A DNA stretch of 64,000 nt from Nitrosospira sp. Lineage in GTDB: Bacteria > Pseudomonadota > Gammaproteobacteria > Burkholderiales > Nitrosomonadaceae. Below are positions 1 through 7,891 of the stretch, one piece after another; position 1 is the first letter of the stretch; each line of letters starts with the position of its first letter. Position numbers and translations under genes: made by a program. Where the stretch lies: assembly GCA_026399575.1 (NCBI GenBank), contig JAPLQS010000028.1, positions 1 to 64,000 of the forward strand, given 5' to 3'. The notes beneath the pieces were generated by a model. It was given only the letters and a program-made list of their open reading frames with translations. It was not told where the DNA came from and ran no database searches.

Positions 1-762
1 TTCTTGCGTGATAAACCATTGTGCGAAATTGATCGGGAACTGATCAGGCGCATTGCGCAGACCAAGGCACAGGAGGCCAGCTCTTCAACCGCTAACCGTC
101 ATTTGGCGCTGATACGCGCCATTTTACGCAAGGCTTGTCATGAATGGGAGTGGATCGACAAGGTTCCCAAGATCAAGCTGTTTCCGGAGCCTAGGCGTCG
201 CATCCGTTGGCTGACACCTGAGCAAGTAAAGACGCTACTCGGAGAATTGCCGCCACATCAGCAGGACCTGGTGATATTCGCTTTGTCCACTGGATTGAGG
301 CAGTCGAATGTGCTCAAGTTGGAATGGAGTCAGGTTGATCTGGAACGTCGAGCGGCCTGGATACATCCTGATCAAGCCAAAGCGAGAAGAGCAATTCATG
401 TCCCGCTTAATTCGGTTGCCTTGGCGGTATTGCTTCGACAAGTCGGCAAACACCCCACCAGGGTGTTTACGTATCATGGCCGCCCCGTTGCATGGGCGAA
501 CACCCACGCGTGGAAGGAAGGGCTGATACGGGCGGGTATCAAGGATTTTAGATGGCACGATCTGCGTCACACCTGGGCAAGCTGGTTAGCGCAACAAGGC
601 ACGCCCATGAATGTGTTGCAGGAACTCGGTGGATGGGAGTCGGAAGAGATGGTGAGGCGTTATGCTCACTTGTCGAAGCCGCAACTCATGCAGCATTCCG
701 AGTTGGTGTCGAATGTCCTTGAGAGCACAATTTTGACACGTTTGGAAAAAGAAAAAGGTTAG
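1..762 (+). CDS. Tyrosine recombinase / phage-type integrase (5' partial)
   Basis: This is the C-terminal part of a site-specific tyrosine recombinase. The reading frame is open to the left edge, so the start lies outside the window and 253 codons are visible. The catalytic domain is complete: the first Arg lies in STGLRQSN, the His-Leu-Arg box in WHDLRHTWASW, then LGGW, and the nucleophile Tyr in RRYAHL. The N-terminal part looks like a core-binding SAM-like domain. The gene ends 24 bp before the 3' end of a tRNA gene, the usual position for an integrase of an island or prophage that uses the tRNA 3' end as attachment site. The rest of the element should lie to the left. Nothing suggests an integron integrase, since no IntI-type extra patch is visible. 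Confidence 0.9.
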   Translation, partial: FLRDKPLCEIDRELIRRIAQTKAQEASSSTANRHLALIRAILRKACHEWEWIDKVPKIKLFPEPRRRIRWLTPEQVKTLLGELPPHQQDLVIFALSTGLRQSNVLKLEWSQVDLERRAAWIHPDQAKARRAIHVPLNSVALAVLLRQVGKHPTRVFTYHGRPVAWANTHAWKEGLIRAGIKDFRWHDLRHTWASWLAQQGTPMNVLQELGGWESEEMVRRYAHLSKPQLMQHSELVSNVLESTILTRLEKEKG

Positions 763-786
763 TGGTTAAGCTAACTTTTTGATTAA

Positions 787-862
787 TGGTAGCGAATCCC
801 AGACTCGAACTGGGGACCAACGGATTATGATTCCGCTGCTCTAACCGCTGAGCTAATTCGCC
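787..862 (-). tRNA. tRNA with CAU anticodon (elongator Met, or Ile2)
   Basis: On the minus strand the sequence folds into a full cloverleaf. The acceptor stem GGCGAAT pairs with ATTCGCT (first pair G-U), followed by A and an encoded CCA. The D-arm is GCTC/GAGC, the anticodon stem GCGGA/TCCGT encloses the loop ATCATAA with anticodon CAT, and the T-arm is CCCAG/CTGGG around TTCGAGT. The anticodon alone cannot separate elongator tRNA-Met from a lysidine-modified tRNA-Ile2. Its 3' end faces the integrase gene, so it is the probable attachment site. Confidence 0.93.
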
Positions 863-1341
863 ACGTGCAGACCCGAAAGAGGTGGCATTGTGCCTTCGGA
901 GGGGTGCTCTGTCAATATTGACAAGGGGTTGCGCCAGGCTGCATATGGTTTTGCCACGACAAATAAGTCGCTCAGTCTGGTTCGCGTGGATTCATTTGTG
1001 TGCGGGATGCGTGCTCACAGCCTCTTTGTATTCATGCTGGTTCGGGTGAGGCGGCGATATACCCCATCCCGCCCGATGCGAAGCGCCTGTATAATCATTA
1101 AACCTAGGTCCGGCAGTTGATCGCTCATTTTTCAGTTTAACACCATGACACATAGTAATTTTTTGCAGTATTTGGCCTTCACCCTTGGGGTGAGTTCGCG
1201 ACAGGGTAGATTGCACGATTTTTGCAGCACATGGCTGCGTTGCAACTCCCTGGAGTGGAACAACCATTCCGCGTCGTGGCGCCTTGCCCTGCACCCCAAA
1301 AACCGCACACTCTACCCCGTCCAACTGCCGGATTCAGGTCG
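863..1341. other. Intergenic region between tRNA and UbiH-type gene
   Basis: About 480 bp without a gene I can support. It holds the tRNA promoter, the palindrome TGTCAATATTGACA (910-923), and an isolated TATAAT (1090-1095) without a good -35 box upstream that could serve the downstream hydroxylase. Short open frames here have no recognisable protein content. Confidence 0.5.
887..915 (-). promoter_or_regulatory. Sigma70-type promoter for the tRNA
   Basis: Reading the minus strand, TTGACA (910-915) is followed after exactly 17 bases by CACAAT (887-892). The predicted transcription start near 880 lies about 18 bases before the mature tRNA 5' end at 862. The -35 box is half of a perfect 14 bp palindrome at 910-923. 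Confidence 0.6.
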
Positions 1342-2511
1342 ATGAAATTCGATATCGTCATTATCGGCGGCGGACTGGTGGGGGCGAGCCTGGCGCTCGC
1401 GCTCAAAGACAGCGGCTTGAAAATAGCTTTGGTGGAATCACGCCTCCCTGCTCCTCTGCCTGCTGACACCAGTTGGGATAGCCGAATTTACGCCATCAGC
1501 CCTGGCAGTGCTGCATTCCTGCAAACCCTTAATGTGTGGCAGACGCTCGCTGCCGCGCGCATAACGCCGGTTCATGAAATGCAGGTGTTTGGGGATGACA
1601 GCGCCACGCAGCTTGATTTCAGCGCTTACGATACCGGCTTGCCGGAGCTGGCTTTTATCGCGGAAAACCGCCAGCTTCAAGCTGCCGTATGGAAGGCGCT
1701 CAAGCGCCGGAAGAAGGACCTGACAATTTTCTGTCCCGCGCAATGTGCCTCGATAGCATGGAATGAATCTCAGGCTGATTTGCAGTTGGCAGATGGCAGT
1801 GTGTTACAGGCTGCATTAATCGTCGGTGCGGATGGCCTGAATTCCTGGGTGCGGAAACAGGCGGAAATTGAGGTTAAGCAACATTCTTACCAACAAATCG
1901 GTGTGGTGGCAAATTTCAGTACAGAGCTGTCCCATCGCAATGTTGCTCGCCAGTGGTTTCGCCGGGATGGAGTGCTGGCGCTGCTGCCACTGCCGGACAA
2001 ACTGGTATCGATGGTGTGGTCGGCAAATGAAGAGCAGGCCCGGGTGCTGCTTGCTTTGCCGGAAGCGGAATTGTGCCGCCAGGTTGCCGAGGCTTCCTGC
2101 CGTGCATTGGGTAAATTGCAGCTCGTCACGCCACCGGCAGCATTTCCACTGAATTTTGTACACGTGAAGAAACTGGTGCAACCTCGGCTTGCGCTTATAG
2201 GTGATGCCGCCCATGGTATTCACCCTCTGGCTGGGCAGGGTGTGAATCTGGGTTTGCGCGATGCGCGCGCACTGGCTGCAACTCTTATGGCGCGAGAATC
2301 ACAACCGGATTGTGGCGACTACCGGTTGCTGCGCCGTTACGAACGGGCGCGCAAGGAAGACATCCTGGCGATGGAACTTGTTACTGACAATCTGCAAAAA
2401 TTGTTTAACAACGCCAATCCGACGCTTGCCCGTTTGCGTAATTTGGGGTTTGGCATCACTAACCATCTGCCGTTGATAAAAAACCGTCTGATGCAACATT
2501 CACTGAGTTGA
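1342..2511 (+). CDS. UbiH/UbiF/VisC-family FAD-dependent ubiquinone hydroxylase
   Basis: The product is a 389-residue flavoprotein monooxygenase of the family that hydroxylates the ring of ubiquinone precursors. Three FAD signatures are present: the N-terminal GGGLVG dinucleotide fold (residues 9-14), the middle IVGADGLNSW motif (about 155-165), and the C-terminal GDAAHGIHPLAGQG motif (about 287-300). An upstream in-frame start at 1222 would add 40 residues before the Rossmann strand, so ATG 1342 was chosen because family members begin a few residues before VIIGGG. Which ring position it acts on (UbiH, UbiF or another betaproteobacterial member) cannot be told from sequence alone. A dsbC gene follows on the same strand. 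Confidence 0.88.
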   Translation: MKFDIVIIGGGLVGASLALALKDSGLKIALVESRLPAPLPADTSWDSRIYAISPGSAAFLQTLNVWQTLAAARITPVHEMQVFGDDSATQLDFSAYDTGLPELAFIAENRQLQAAVWKALKRRKKDLTIFCPAQCASIAWNESQADLQLADGSVLQAALIVGADGLNSWVRKQAEIEVKQHSYQQIGVVANFSTELSHRNVARQWFRRDGVLALLPLPDKLVSMVWSANEEQARVLLALPEAELCRQVAEASCRALGKLQLVTPPAAFPLNFVHVKKLVQPRLALIGDAAHGIHPLAGQGVNLGLRDARALAATLMARESQPDCGDYRLLRRYERARKEDILAMELVTDNLQKLFNNANPTLARLRNLGFGITNHLPLIKNRLMQHSLS

Positions 2512-2586
2512 ATTTTCGAACCGGCAGATTTCGCAGTCTGGCAGCACGAGTATGCCGTTAATATTTTTTCTTGAACTGGAGCAACT

Positions 2587-3309
2587 ATGGTTATGCGTTT
2601 AGGCTTTCTGCTTCCTTTTTTGCTGCTCTGCCTTTTCCCCGGTGCGGCTATTGCCGATGAGGCGTCATTGAGGAAGGCTCTCCAGGTACATTTCCCCGGT
2701 GATAAGATTGAAAGCCTGAAAAAAACTCCTTATCTGGGGTTATACGAAGTAGTGGTTGGCGGCGGATTATTTTATACCGACGAGAAAGCGAGCTACTTTT
2801 TCTCCGGCCATGTGATTGATCCGAAAACCGGGCAAAGTCTGACCGACGGGCGCCTGCAACAGGTCAAGGAATCGCGGCGGATAAGCATTGATTCCCTGCC
2901 GCTGGAGTTGGCAATCAAGGCAGTCAGGGGCAACGGCAAGCGCCGGGTAGCTGTTTTCTCTGATCCGAATTGCCCTTATTGCAAGCGTTTGGAAGCCGAG
3001 CTGAGCAAGATCACCGATGTCACTGTCTATACGCTGCTTTATCCGGTGCTGGGTAGCGGCTCGGTCGCGACAGCTACGGCGATATGGTGTTCCGCTGACC
3101 GGCTCAAAGCATGGGATGATTTCATGCTGAAAGGCATTGCTCCGGCCGCCAAGGGCTGTGAAACGCCGATTGCTACACTTATTCAGGTGGGCCAGAAACA
3201 CAGTGTGAGCGGCACCCCGACATTAATTTTTGCCGATGGATCGGTTGCGCCAGGAATGATACCCGGTGAAATGATCGAGAAGAAGCTGAACGCCGTACCG
3301 GCAAAATGA
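2587..3309 (+). CDS. dsbC: DsbC-family periplasmic disulfide isomerase
   Basis: A 240-residue exported thiol:disulfide interchange protein. A signal peptide spans about residues 1-23 (hydrophobic LGFLLPFLLLCLF, cleavage after AIA). It is followed by the small N-terminal dimerisation domain and a thioredoxin-fold domain with the active site CPYC (E. coli DsbC has CGYC) near residue 130, and the cis-Pro loop SGTPTL near 210. In the periplasm such proteins reshuffle wrong disulfides and are kept reduced by DsbD. GGAG lies 5 bases before the ATG. The gene converges on mltA, with a hairpin between them. Confidence 0.9.
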   Translation: MVMRLGFLLPFLLLCLFPGAAIADEASLRKALQVHFPGDKIESLKKTPYLGLYEVVVGGGLFYTDEKASYFFSGHVIDPKTGQSLTDGRLQQVKESRRISIDSLPLELAIKAVRGNGKRRVAVFSDPNCPYCKRLEAELSKITDVTVYTLLYPVLGSGSVATATAIWCSADRLKAWDDFMLKGIAPAAKGCETPIATLIQVGQKHSVSGTPTLIFADGSVAPGMIPGEMIEKKLNAVPAK

Positions 3310-3333
3310 AGCAGTCAACAACCTGACTGCTTT
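3309..3333. terminator. Bidirectional hairpin between dsbC and mltA
   Basis: AAGCAGTCA (3309-3317) and TGACTGCTT (3324-3332) form a perfect 9 bp stem with a 6-base loop, directly between the convergent stops. The stem overlaps both stop codons. Tails are short (TTTA on plus), so strength is uncertain. Confidence 0.55.
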
Positions 3334-4498
3334 ATGGCGTATAGCCGTTCGGCATTAATACCCACATCTTGCCGCTCTGTTTCATTTTCCCCGCCTGATT
3401 TCCCGCTTCCGGGCCAAAACCCCAGAAGAAATCGGCGCGCACACCGCCTTTGATGGCCCCACCGGTATCCTGCGCCACCATCAGTCGCTGCAGTTGTTTG
3501 TCGCTGTTGGGCCAGGTAGTGGCAAGGAACACCGGTGCGCCCTGGGGTATGGCGCGAGGATCAATTGCAATGCTTCTGCCCGCAGTCAGGGGTACGCCGA
3601 GTGCGCCCAGCGGCCCCGGCAGGTCGGCAGGCAGCTCACGGAAAAAAACATAGCTCGGATTCTGCTGTAGCAATTCGTTCAGCTTGTTCGGGTTTTTCTG
3701 CCCCCATGCCTTGATTCCCTGCATGGAGGCTTTTTCCAGCGCCAATTCACCACGTTCCACCAGCAGCCTGCCGATGGATTTATACGGGTGACCGTTTTGT
3801 TCCGCGTAACCGACGCGCATGATTTCGCCGTTTTCCAGTTCTACCCGGCCCGACCCCTGGATTTGCAGGAAGAATAATTCGACTGCATCCTCCACCCATA
3901 CCAGCTCACGTCCCTGTAACGCTGCCGTGCCCTTGCCCAGACCGTTTTCGATTTCGGCGCGGCTGTAATAAGGCACCACCTTGCGCCCCTGCAAACGCCC
4001 ACGCAAGCGCATGTTCCTGAGTTCTGGATAGACTTCGCCCAGATCGACCACGAGCAGCTCATCGGGCGTAACATAGAGCGGATAACGATAACGCCCGGAA
4101 GACTTGCGACTGCCTTTCAGCAACGGTTCATAATAACCGGTGATCAGACCATCGCTGCCGCCATCGGAATTCAATACCTGGTGCGGGACGAAACGGCTCT
4201 CGAAGAATTGCCGCAGCGTGACGCCATCCGGCTGTTGCATCGAGACGGCCTGAGCGCAGGTTTCCTGCCACAGCGGCCGGTTTATTAACGCCGTGCAGCT
4301 GCGCAGGAATGCATCCCATGCTGGCAGAATATCGTCATCCGCCCAGCCCGTCAGTGCACTCCAGTCAGTTGCCTTGAGCGTGGCGATGGCGGGTGGCGGA
4401 ATCGCCGTCAGCGGTGCGGGGGGGGCAACCGGCACAGTAGTGCAAGCATTGAGCAACAGCAACAACGCGATACTCAGCAAACTTAATTGGTTTTTCAT
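3332..4498 (-). CDS. mltA: Membrane-bound lytic murein transglycosylase A
   Basis: A 388-residue lipoprotein that cleaves the MurNAc-GlcNAc bond of peptidoglycan to form 1,6-anhydro-muropeptides. The N-terminus has a lipoprotein signal with lipobox LLNAC (Cys about residue 19). The MltA domain follows (GLITGYYEPLL near residue 120) and the 3D domain with its conserved Asp residues lies at the end (SIAIDPRAIPQGAP and VAQDTGGAIKG). Length fits the family. The anmK gene at 59.4 kb and mpl at 11.6 kb recycle the products of such enzymes. The gene is probably monocistronic and converges on dsbC. Confidence 0.93.
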   Translation of the reverse strand: MKNQLSLLSIALLLLLNACTTVPVAPPAPLTAIPPPAIATLKATDWSALTGWADDDILPAWDAFLRSCTALINRPLWQETCAQAVSMQQPDGVTLRQFFESRFVPHQVLNSDGGSDGLITGYYEPLLKGSRKSSGRYRYPLYVTPDELLVVDLGEVYPELRNMRLRGRLQGRKVVPYYSRAEIENGLGKGTAALQGRELVWVEDAVELFFLQIQGSGRVELENGEIMRVGYAEQNGHPYKSIGRLLVERGELALEKASMQGIKAWGQKNPNKLNELLQQNPSYVFFRELPADLPGPLGALGVPLTAGRSIAIDPRAIPQGAPVFLATTWPNSDKQLQRLMVAQDTGGAIKGGVRADFFWGFGPEAGNQAGKMKQSGKMWVLMPNGYTP

Positions 4499-4548
4499 TG
4501 GCTATTGGTTAAAGTCGAACTTGGTAAATATACAACAACGGTAAATAT

Positions 4549-4650
4549 ATGTGGGTATTACTACTGGAAATAGGCGTGGTTCTTGTGCTGATGTTTGTCA
4601 TCGTATGGTGGACCAGGCCGCGCAAAAAAGACGATGAGAAGAAAGATTGA
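4549..4650 (+). CDS. Small single-span membrane protein (33 aa)
   Basis: A 33-codon frame encodes one hydrophobic helix (WVLLLEIGVVLVLMFVIVWW, residues 2-21) followed by a very basic and acidic tail rich in Lys and Asp. This helix-then-charged-tail layout is typical of small bacterial membrane proteins. It sits alone between the divergent 5' end of mltA and the 3' end of rsmA. No clear Shine-Dalgarno is visible and I do not recognise a family, so it is a plausible but unproven gene. Confidence 0.4.
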   Translation: MWVLLLEIGVVLVLMFVIVWWTRPRKKDDEKKD

Positions 4651-4702
4651 AATGGTTTTGTTTTGATCTGCAAGTCCAATTTATTCGTCGCATCATCAGA
4701 GC

Positions 4703-5473
4703 CTAAAGCTTGCTCAGGTGGTTTGTGATCGCCACAAACTGCGCCACCGATAAATTTTCTGCACGCAGTCCGGGGTTAATTCCCAGCACCACGTAATCTT
4801 CCGGCTTTAGATGGCCGTGCAGTGTGTTGCGCAGGGTTTTGCGCCGCTGCGAGAATGCGGCAGAGACGATCTCGGAAAATAATTTCTCCTTGCCCGGCTG
4901 GACGGGCGCTTGCCTCAGCGGAGACATGCGCACAATGGCGGACTCGACTTTCGGCACAGGGAGAAAGGACTCCGGCGGCACGCCGAAAAGTTGTTCCATT
5001 TCGAAGCGGCATTGCAGCATCACGGAAAGCCGCCCGTAATCTGAAGTGGAAGGCGCAGCGACCATGCGCGCCACTACTTCCTTCTGCAGCATGAAATGCA
5101 TATCATGGATATTTGCCGCGAAGCTGCTCAAGTGAAATAGAATCGGTGTGGAAATGTTGTAGGGCAGGTTGCCGACCACCCGCAGATTGTTTCCGAGCAC
5201 GGAGAAGTCAAATTCCAGCGCATCAGCCGAGTATATCGTCAGTTTCTCTGCAGGGAATTCCCGCCGCAGGCGTTCGACAATGTCGCGGTCGATTTCCACT
5301 ACGTGCAGATGGTTGAGCGATTGCAATAATGGCCGCGTCAATGCACCCAGTCCCGGGCCGATTTCTACCAGCAGGTCGTCTTTGGCCGGGTGTATGGCGA
5401 AAATAATATCCGCCACGACTCGGGTATCAACCAGAAAATTCTGGCCAAAGCGCTTGCGGGGAATATGACGCAT
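4703..5473 (-). CDS. rsmA: 16S rRNA (A1518/A1519) dimethyltransferase
   Basis: RsmA (KsgA), 256 residues, uses S-adenosylmethionine to dimethylate two adjacent adenosines in the 3' hairpin of 16S rRNA late in 30S assembly. The N-terminus has the family signature RKRFGQNFLVD, the SAM-binding loop VEIGPGLGALT follows, and the catalytic NLPYNIS motif lies near residue 117. The start lies 3 bp after the pdxA stop, so it is translated from the surA-pdxA-rsmA message. This order matches the conserved proteobacterial cluster. Confidence 0.96.
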   Translation of the reverse strand: MRHIPRKRFGQNFLVDTRVVADIIFAIHPAKDDLLVEIGPGLGALTRPLLQSLNHLHVVEIDRDIVERLRREFPAEKLTIYSADALEFDFSVLGNNLRVVGNLPYNISTPILFHLSSFAANIHDMHFMLQKEVVARMVAAPSTSDYGRLSVMLQCRFEMEQLFGVPPESFLPVPKVESAIVRMSPLRQAPVQPGKEKLFSEIVSAAFSQRRKTLRNTLHGHLKPEDYVVLGINPGLRAENLSVAQFVAITNHLSKL

Positions 5474-5476
5474 GGC

Positions 5477-6478
5477 TTAGGGTTTTCTGTTTCCGGCCAG
5501 CATCAGGGCCAGTTCAATTGCCGCCAGCAGACTGCCTGGATCAGCGCGCCCGGTTGCGGCCAGATCCAGCGCGGTACCGTGATCCACTGAAGTGCGGATG
5601 AAGGGCAATCCCAGCGTAACGTTGATACCGCTGCCGAAGCTGGCATGCTTCAATACGGGCAGCCCCTGGTCGTGGTACATGGTAAATATGCAATCATAAT
5701 TTTGCAGCTGCGCTGGATTGAACAGGGTGTCGGCCGGTAGCGGTCCGGTCAGATGCATGCCTTCGGCGCGCAGCTTGTCCAGCACCGGGATGATGATGTC
5801 TATTTCTTCGCGGCCAAGATGGCCGGATTCGCCCGCATGGGGATTTAACCCCGCTACTGCAATGCGCGGTCTGGCAATGTCGAAGCGTGTGCTCAGGTCA
5901 TGCTGAATGATGCGCAGTTGCTGCTCCAGGCTGGTGCGCGTAATGGCTGCCGCAACGTCCTTGAGCGGCAGATGGGTGGTGGCGAGCGTCACCCGCATGC
6001 CGCCGCCGACCAGCATCATTACCACCTGGCTGTGGGTGAGTTGGGACAGGTATTCGGTATGCCCGGTGAAAGCGATGCCAGCGTCATTAATGACGCCTTT
6101 GTGTACCGGTGCGGTTACCATCGCAGCAAATTCGTCACTGCTGCAGCCGGTGACAGCCCGTTCCAGGGTTTTCAGTACATAGCGGGCATTGACCGGATCA
6201 AGCTTGCCGGGAACGGCTGACTCATTCAACGGCACATGCAGCACTTGCAGTCGGCCAACTTTGGGTCCAGGCGCGATATTCGGGAGATAGTCCGTCAGTT
6301 CCAGCGGAAGCCGCAACAACTGGGCGCGCTCTTGCAGCAATTCACGGTCGGCAATGACCACCAGCTGGCATGGCAGATTCTGTTGCGCGATTTGCACACA
6401 CAAGTCGGGGCCGATTCCGGCAGGCTCACCAGCGGTGAGAGCAAGAGTTGGGGTGAGGGTGGGCTTGGGCAGGGTCAC
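5477..6478 (-). CDS. pdxA: 4-hydroxythreonine-4-phosphate dehydrogenase
   Basis: PdxA oxidises 4-phosphohydroxy-L-threonine with NAD in pyridoxal phosphate synthesis. It carries ALTAGEPAGIGPDL near the N-terminus, AFTGHTEYL, and the metal-binding MYHDQGLPVLKH. A GTG at 6478 gives 333 residues, the usual family size, and lies 19 bp after the surA stop. The longer open frame to 6586 would run into surA and adds residues with no family match. No clear Shine-Dalgarno precedes the GTG, consistent with coupling to surA. Confidence 0.93.
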   Translation of the reverse strand: MTLPKPTLTPTLALTAGEPAGIGPDLCVQIAQQNLPCQLVVIADRELLQERAQLLRLPLELTDYLPNIAPGPKVGRLQVLHVPLNESAVPGKLDPVNARYVLKTLERAVTGCSSDEFAAMVTAPVHKGVINDAGIAFTGHTEYLSQLTHSQVVMMLVGGGMRVTLATTHLPLKDVAAAITRTSLEQQLRIIQHDLSTRFDIARPRIAVAGLNPHAGESGHLGREEIDIIIPVLDKLRAEGMHLTGPLPADTLFNPAQLQNYDCIFTMYHDQGLPVLKHASFGSGINVTLGLPFIRTSVDHGTALDLAATGRADPGSLLAAIELALMLAGNRKP

Positions 6479-6497
6479 GGCTTGCGCGAAGCGAATC

Positions 6498-7817
6498 CTA
6501 ACGTTCTTCCAGCCGGTATTCGACGTAGGCCCGATCGCGTAATCGTTGCAGCCATTCCTGAAAAGCGGTGTCAGCTTTACGTGCATGGATGGTTTGGCGC
6601 GCCGTTTTCCGCTGTCGATCGCTGCTTACATCCTGGGTGCGACGCTCGATTACCTGGATCAGGTGCCAGCCGAATGGCGACTGCACCGGTTCGCTGACTT
6701 GTCCAGGTTGAAGCGCGTTCATGGCGTGTTCGAATTCCGGGACGGTGTCACCGGGTGAAATCCAGCCCAGGCTGCCGCCCGATGCAGCGCTGGCATCTTC
6801 GGAATGAAGCTTTGCCAGTTCCTGAAAACTGGCGCCGTGGTCCAGGCGTTCCTTCAGATCAAGAACGCGGCGCCGGGCATCAGCCATAGAGGTGAGTTCG
6901 TTGGTTTTGACAAGAATATGGCGGGCCTGGGTCTGGGTTATTATCACGGTGGCTGCTTGCTGCCCGCGCCGCTCGAGTAGCTTGAAAATATAAAAGCCAT
7001 TTGGACTCTGGATTACCGGTGTCAACCCACCTGGTTGCATCGACGCCAATACTTCGGCAAATTTTGTTGGTAGCTGAGTGCTTGGACGCCAGTCGAGCAC
7101 ACCGCCTTTCATGGCATCGGCAGAGTCAGAGAACTCGGCGGCTACCTGGGCAAACTCTGCTCCACTTTTCAATTTGGCCAGAGCGGCTTCTGCGCGCCGG
7201 TACCTGACCTCAATTTGCGCTGGCTCCGCCCGTTCCGGCACTTGCACCAGGATGTGGGCAAGCCGATATTCATTGACGCCAGCGCCTGAGGTTTCCTGGC
7301 TATGCAGGAAATTATCCACTTCACCTTCGGTCACAGTGATCCGGTTGTCCACTTCACGCTCCTTCAGCCGCATCAAGATAAGCTCATTGCGGATTTCGTC
7401 GCGGAATTTATTAAAATTGACCCCGTCGCGCTCGAGTGCCGCGTAAAGCTCCGGCAGAGACATCTTGTTCTCCTTGGCGATGCGGCGCAAAGTGTCGTCG
7501 AGGTCGTTATCACTTACTACCAGGCCGGTTTCCTTCGCCATCTGCAATTGCAGCCGGTTGATGATGAAGCGTTCCAGCAACTGCTTCTCCAGGACATCAT
7601 GCGCAGGCGCCTGTACTCCGCGGGTCTGCAATTGCCTGATGGTATGGCCGAGCATCTCGTCGAGTTCTTTCTGCGTGATGACCTCTTCGTTCACCACTGC
7701 AATGATGCGATCTATCGGTGCAATTCTGCCGATGTGGGCGACCTGCTGCGCAACAGCAGTTTCAGCCATCAACACGAGCAGCAAAACAAGGAGGCGAGGA
7801 GAGTAACTTGTACTCAT
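6498..7817 (-). CDS. surA: Periplasmic chaperone / peptidyl-prolyl isomerase SurA
   Basis: A 439-residue exported chaperone for outer membrane beta-barrel proteins. A signal peptide ([15 protein letters not shown]) is followed by the SurA N-domain ([18 protein letters not shown]) and two parvulin domains starting near [12 protein letters not shown] (about residue 180) and [11 protein letters not shown] (about 295). Both parvulin domains end with the conserved FGWHLIQV-like strand. It lies 74 bp downstream of lptD, whose barrel is a known SurA client, and upstream of pdxA. This is the classical lptD-surA-pdxA-rsmA cluster. Confidence 0.95.
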   Translation of the reverse strand: MSTSYSPRLLVLLLVLMAETAVAQQVAHIGRIAPIDRIIAVVNEEVITQKELDEMLGHTIRQLQTRGVQAPAHDVLEKQLLERFIINRLQLQMAKETGLVVSDNDLDDTLRRIAKENKMSLPELYAALERDGVNFNKFRDEIRNELILMRLKEREVDNRITVTEGEVDNFLHSQETSGAGVNEYRLAHILVQVPERAEPAQIEVRYRRAEAALAKLKSGAEFAQVAAEFSDSADAMKGGVLDWRPSTQLPTKFAEVLASMQPGGLTPVIQSPNGFYIFKLLERRGQQAATVIITQTQARHILVKTNELTSMADARRRVLDLKERLDHGASFQELAKLHSEDASAASGGSLGWISPGDTVPEFEHAMNALQPGQVSEPVQSPFGWHLIQVIERRTQDVSSDRQRKTARQTIHARKADTAFQEWLQRLRDRAYVEYRLEER

Positions 7818-7891
7818 GCGTATGAAAATTTTCAGGGGTTACAGAGCAATGAGAATCGGGTGTGGTTTGCGCCACGTACGCGAGCTTATGC

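Noticed and set aside
1-762. Integrase at the left edge as the integron integrase for the cassette-like array
   Set aside because: It is a phage/island-type enzyme next to a tRNA, lacks a visible IntI-specific insertion, and lies 33 kb from the array.
1090-1095. TATAAT as promoter of the UbiH-type gene
   Set aside because: No acceptable -35 box at the right distance, so not listed as a promoter.
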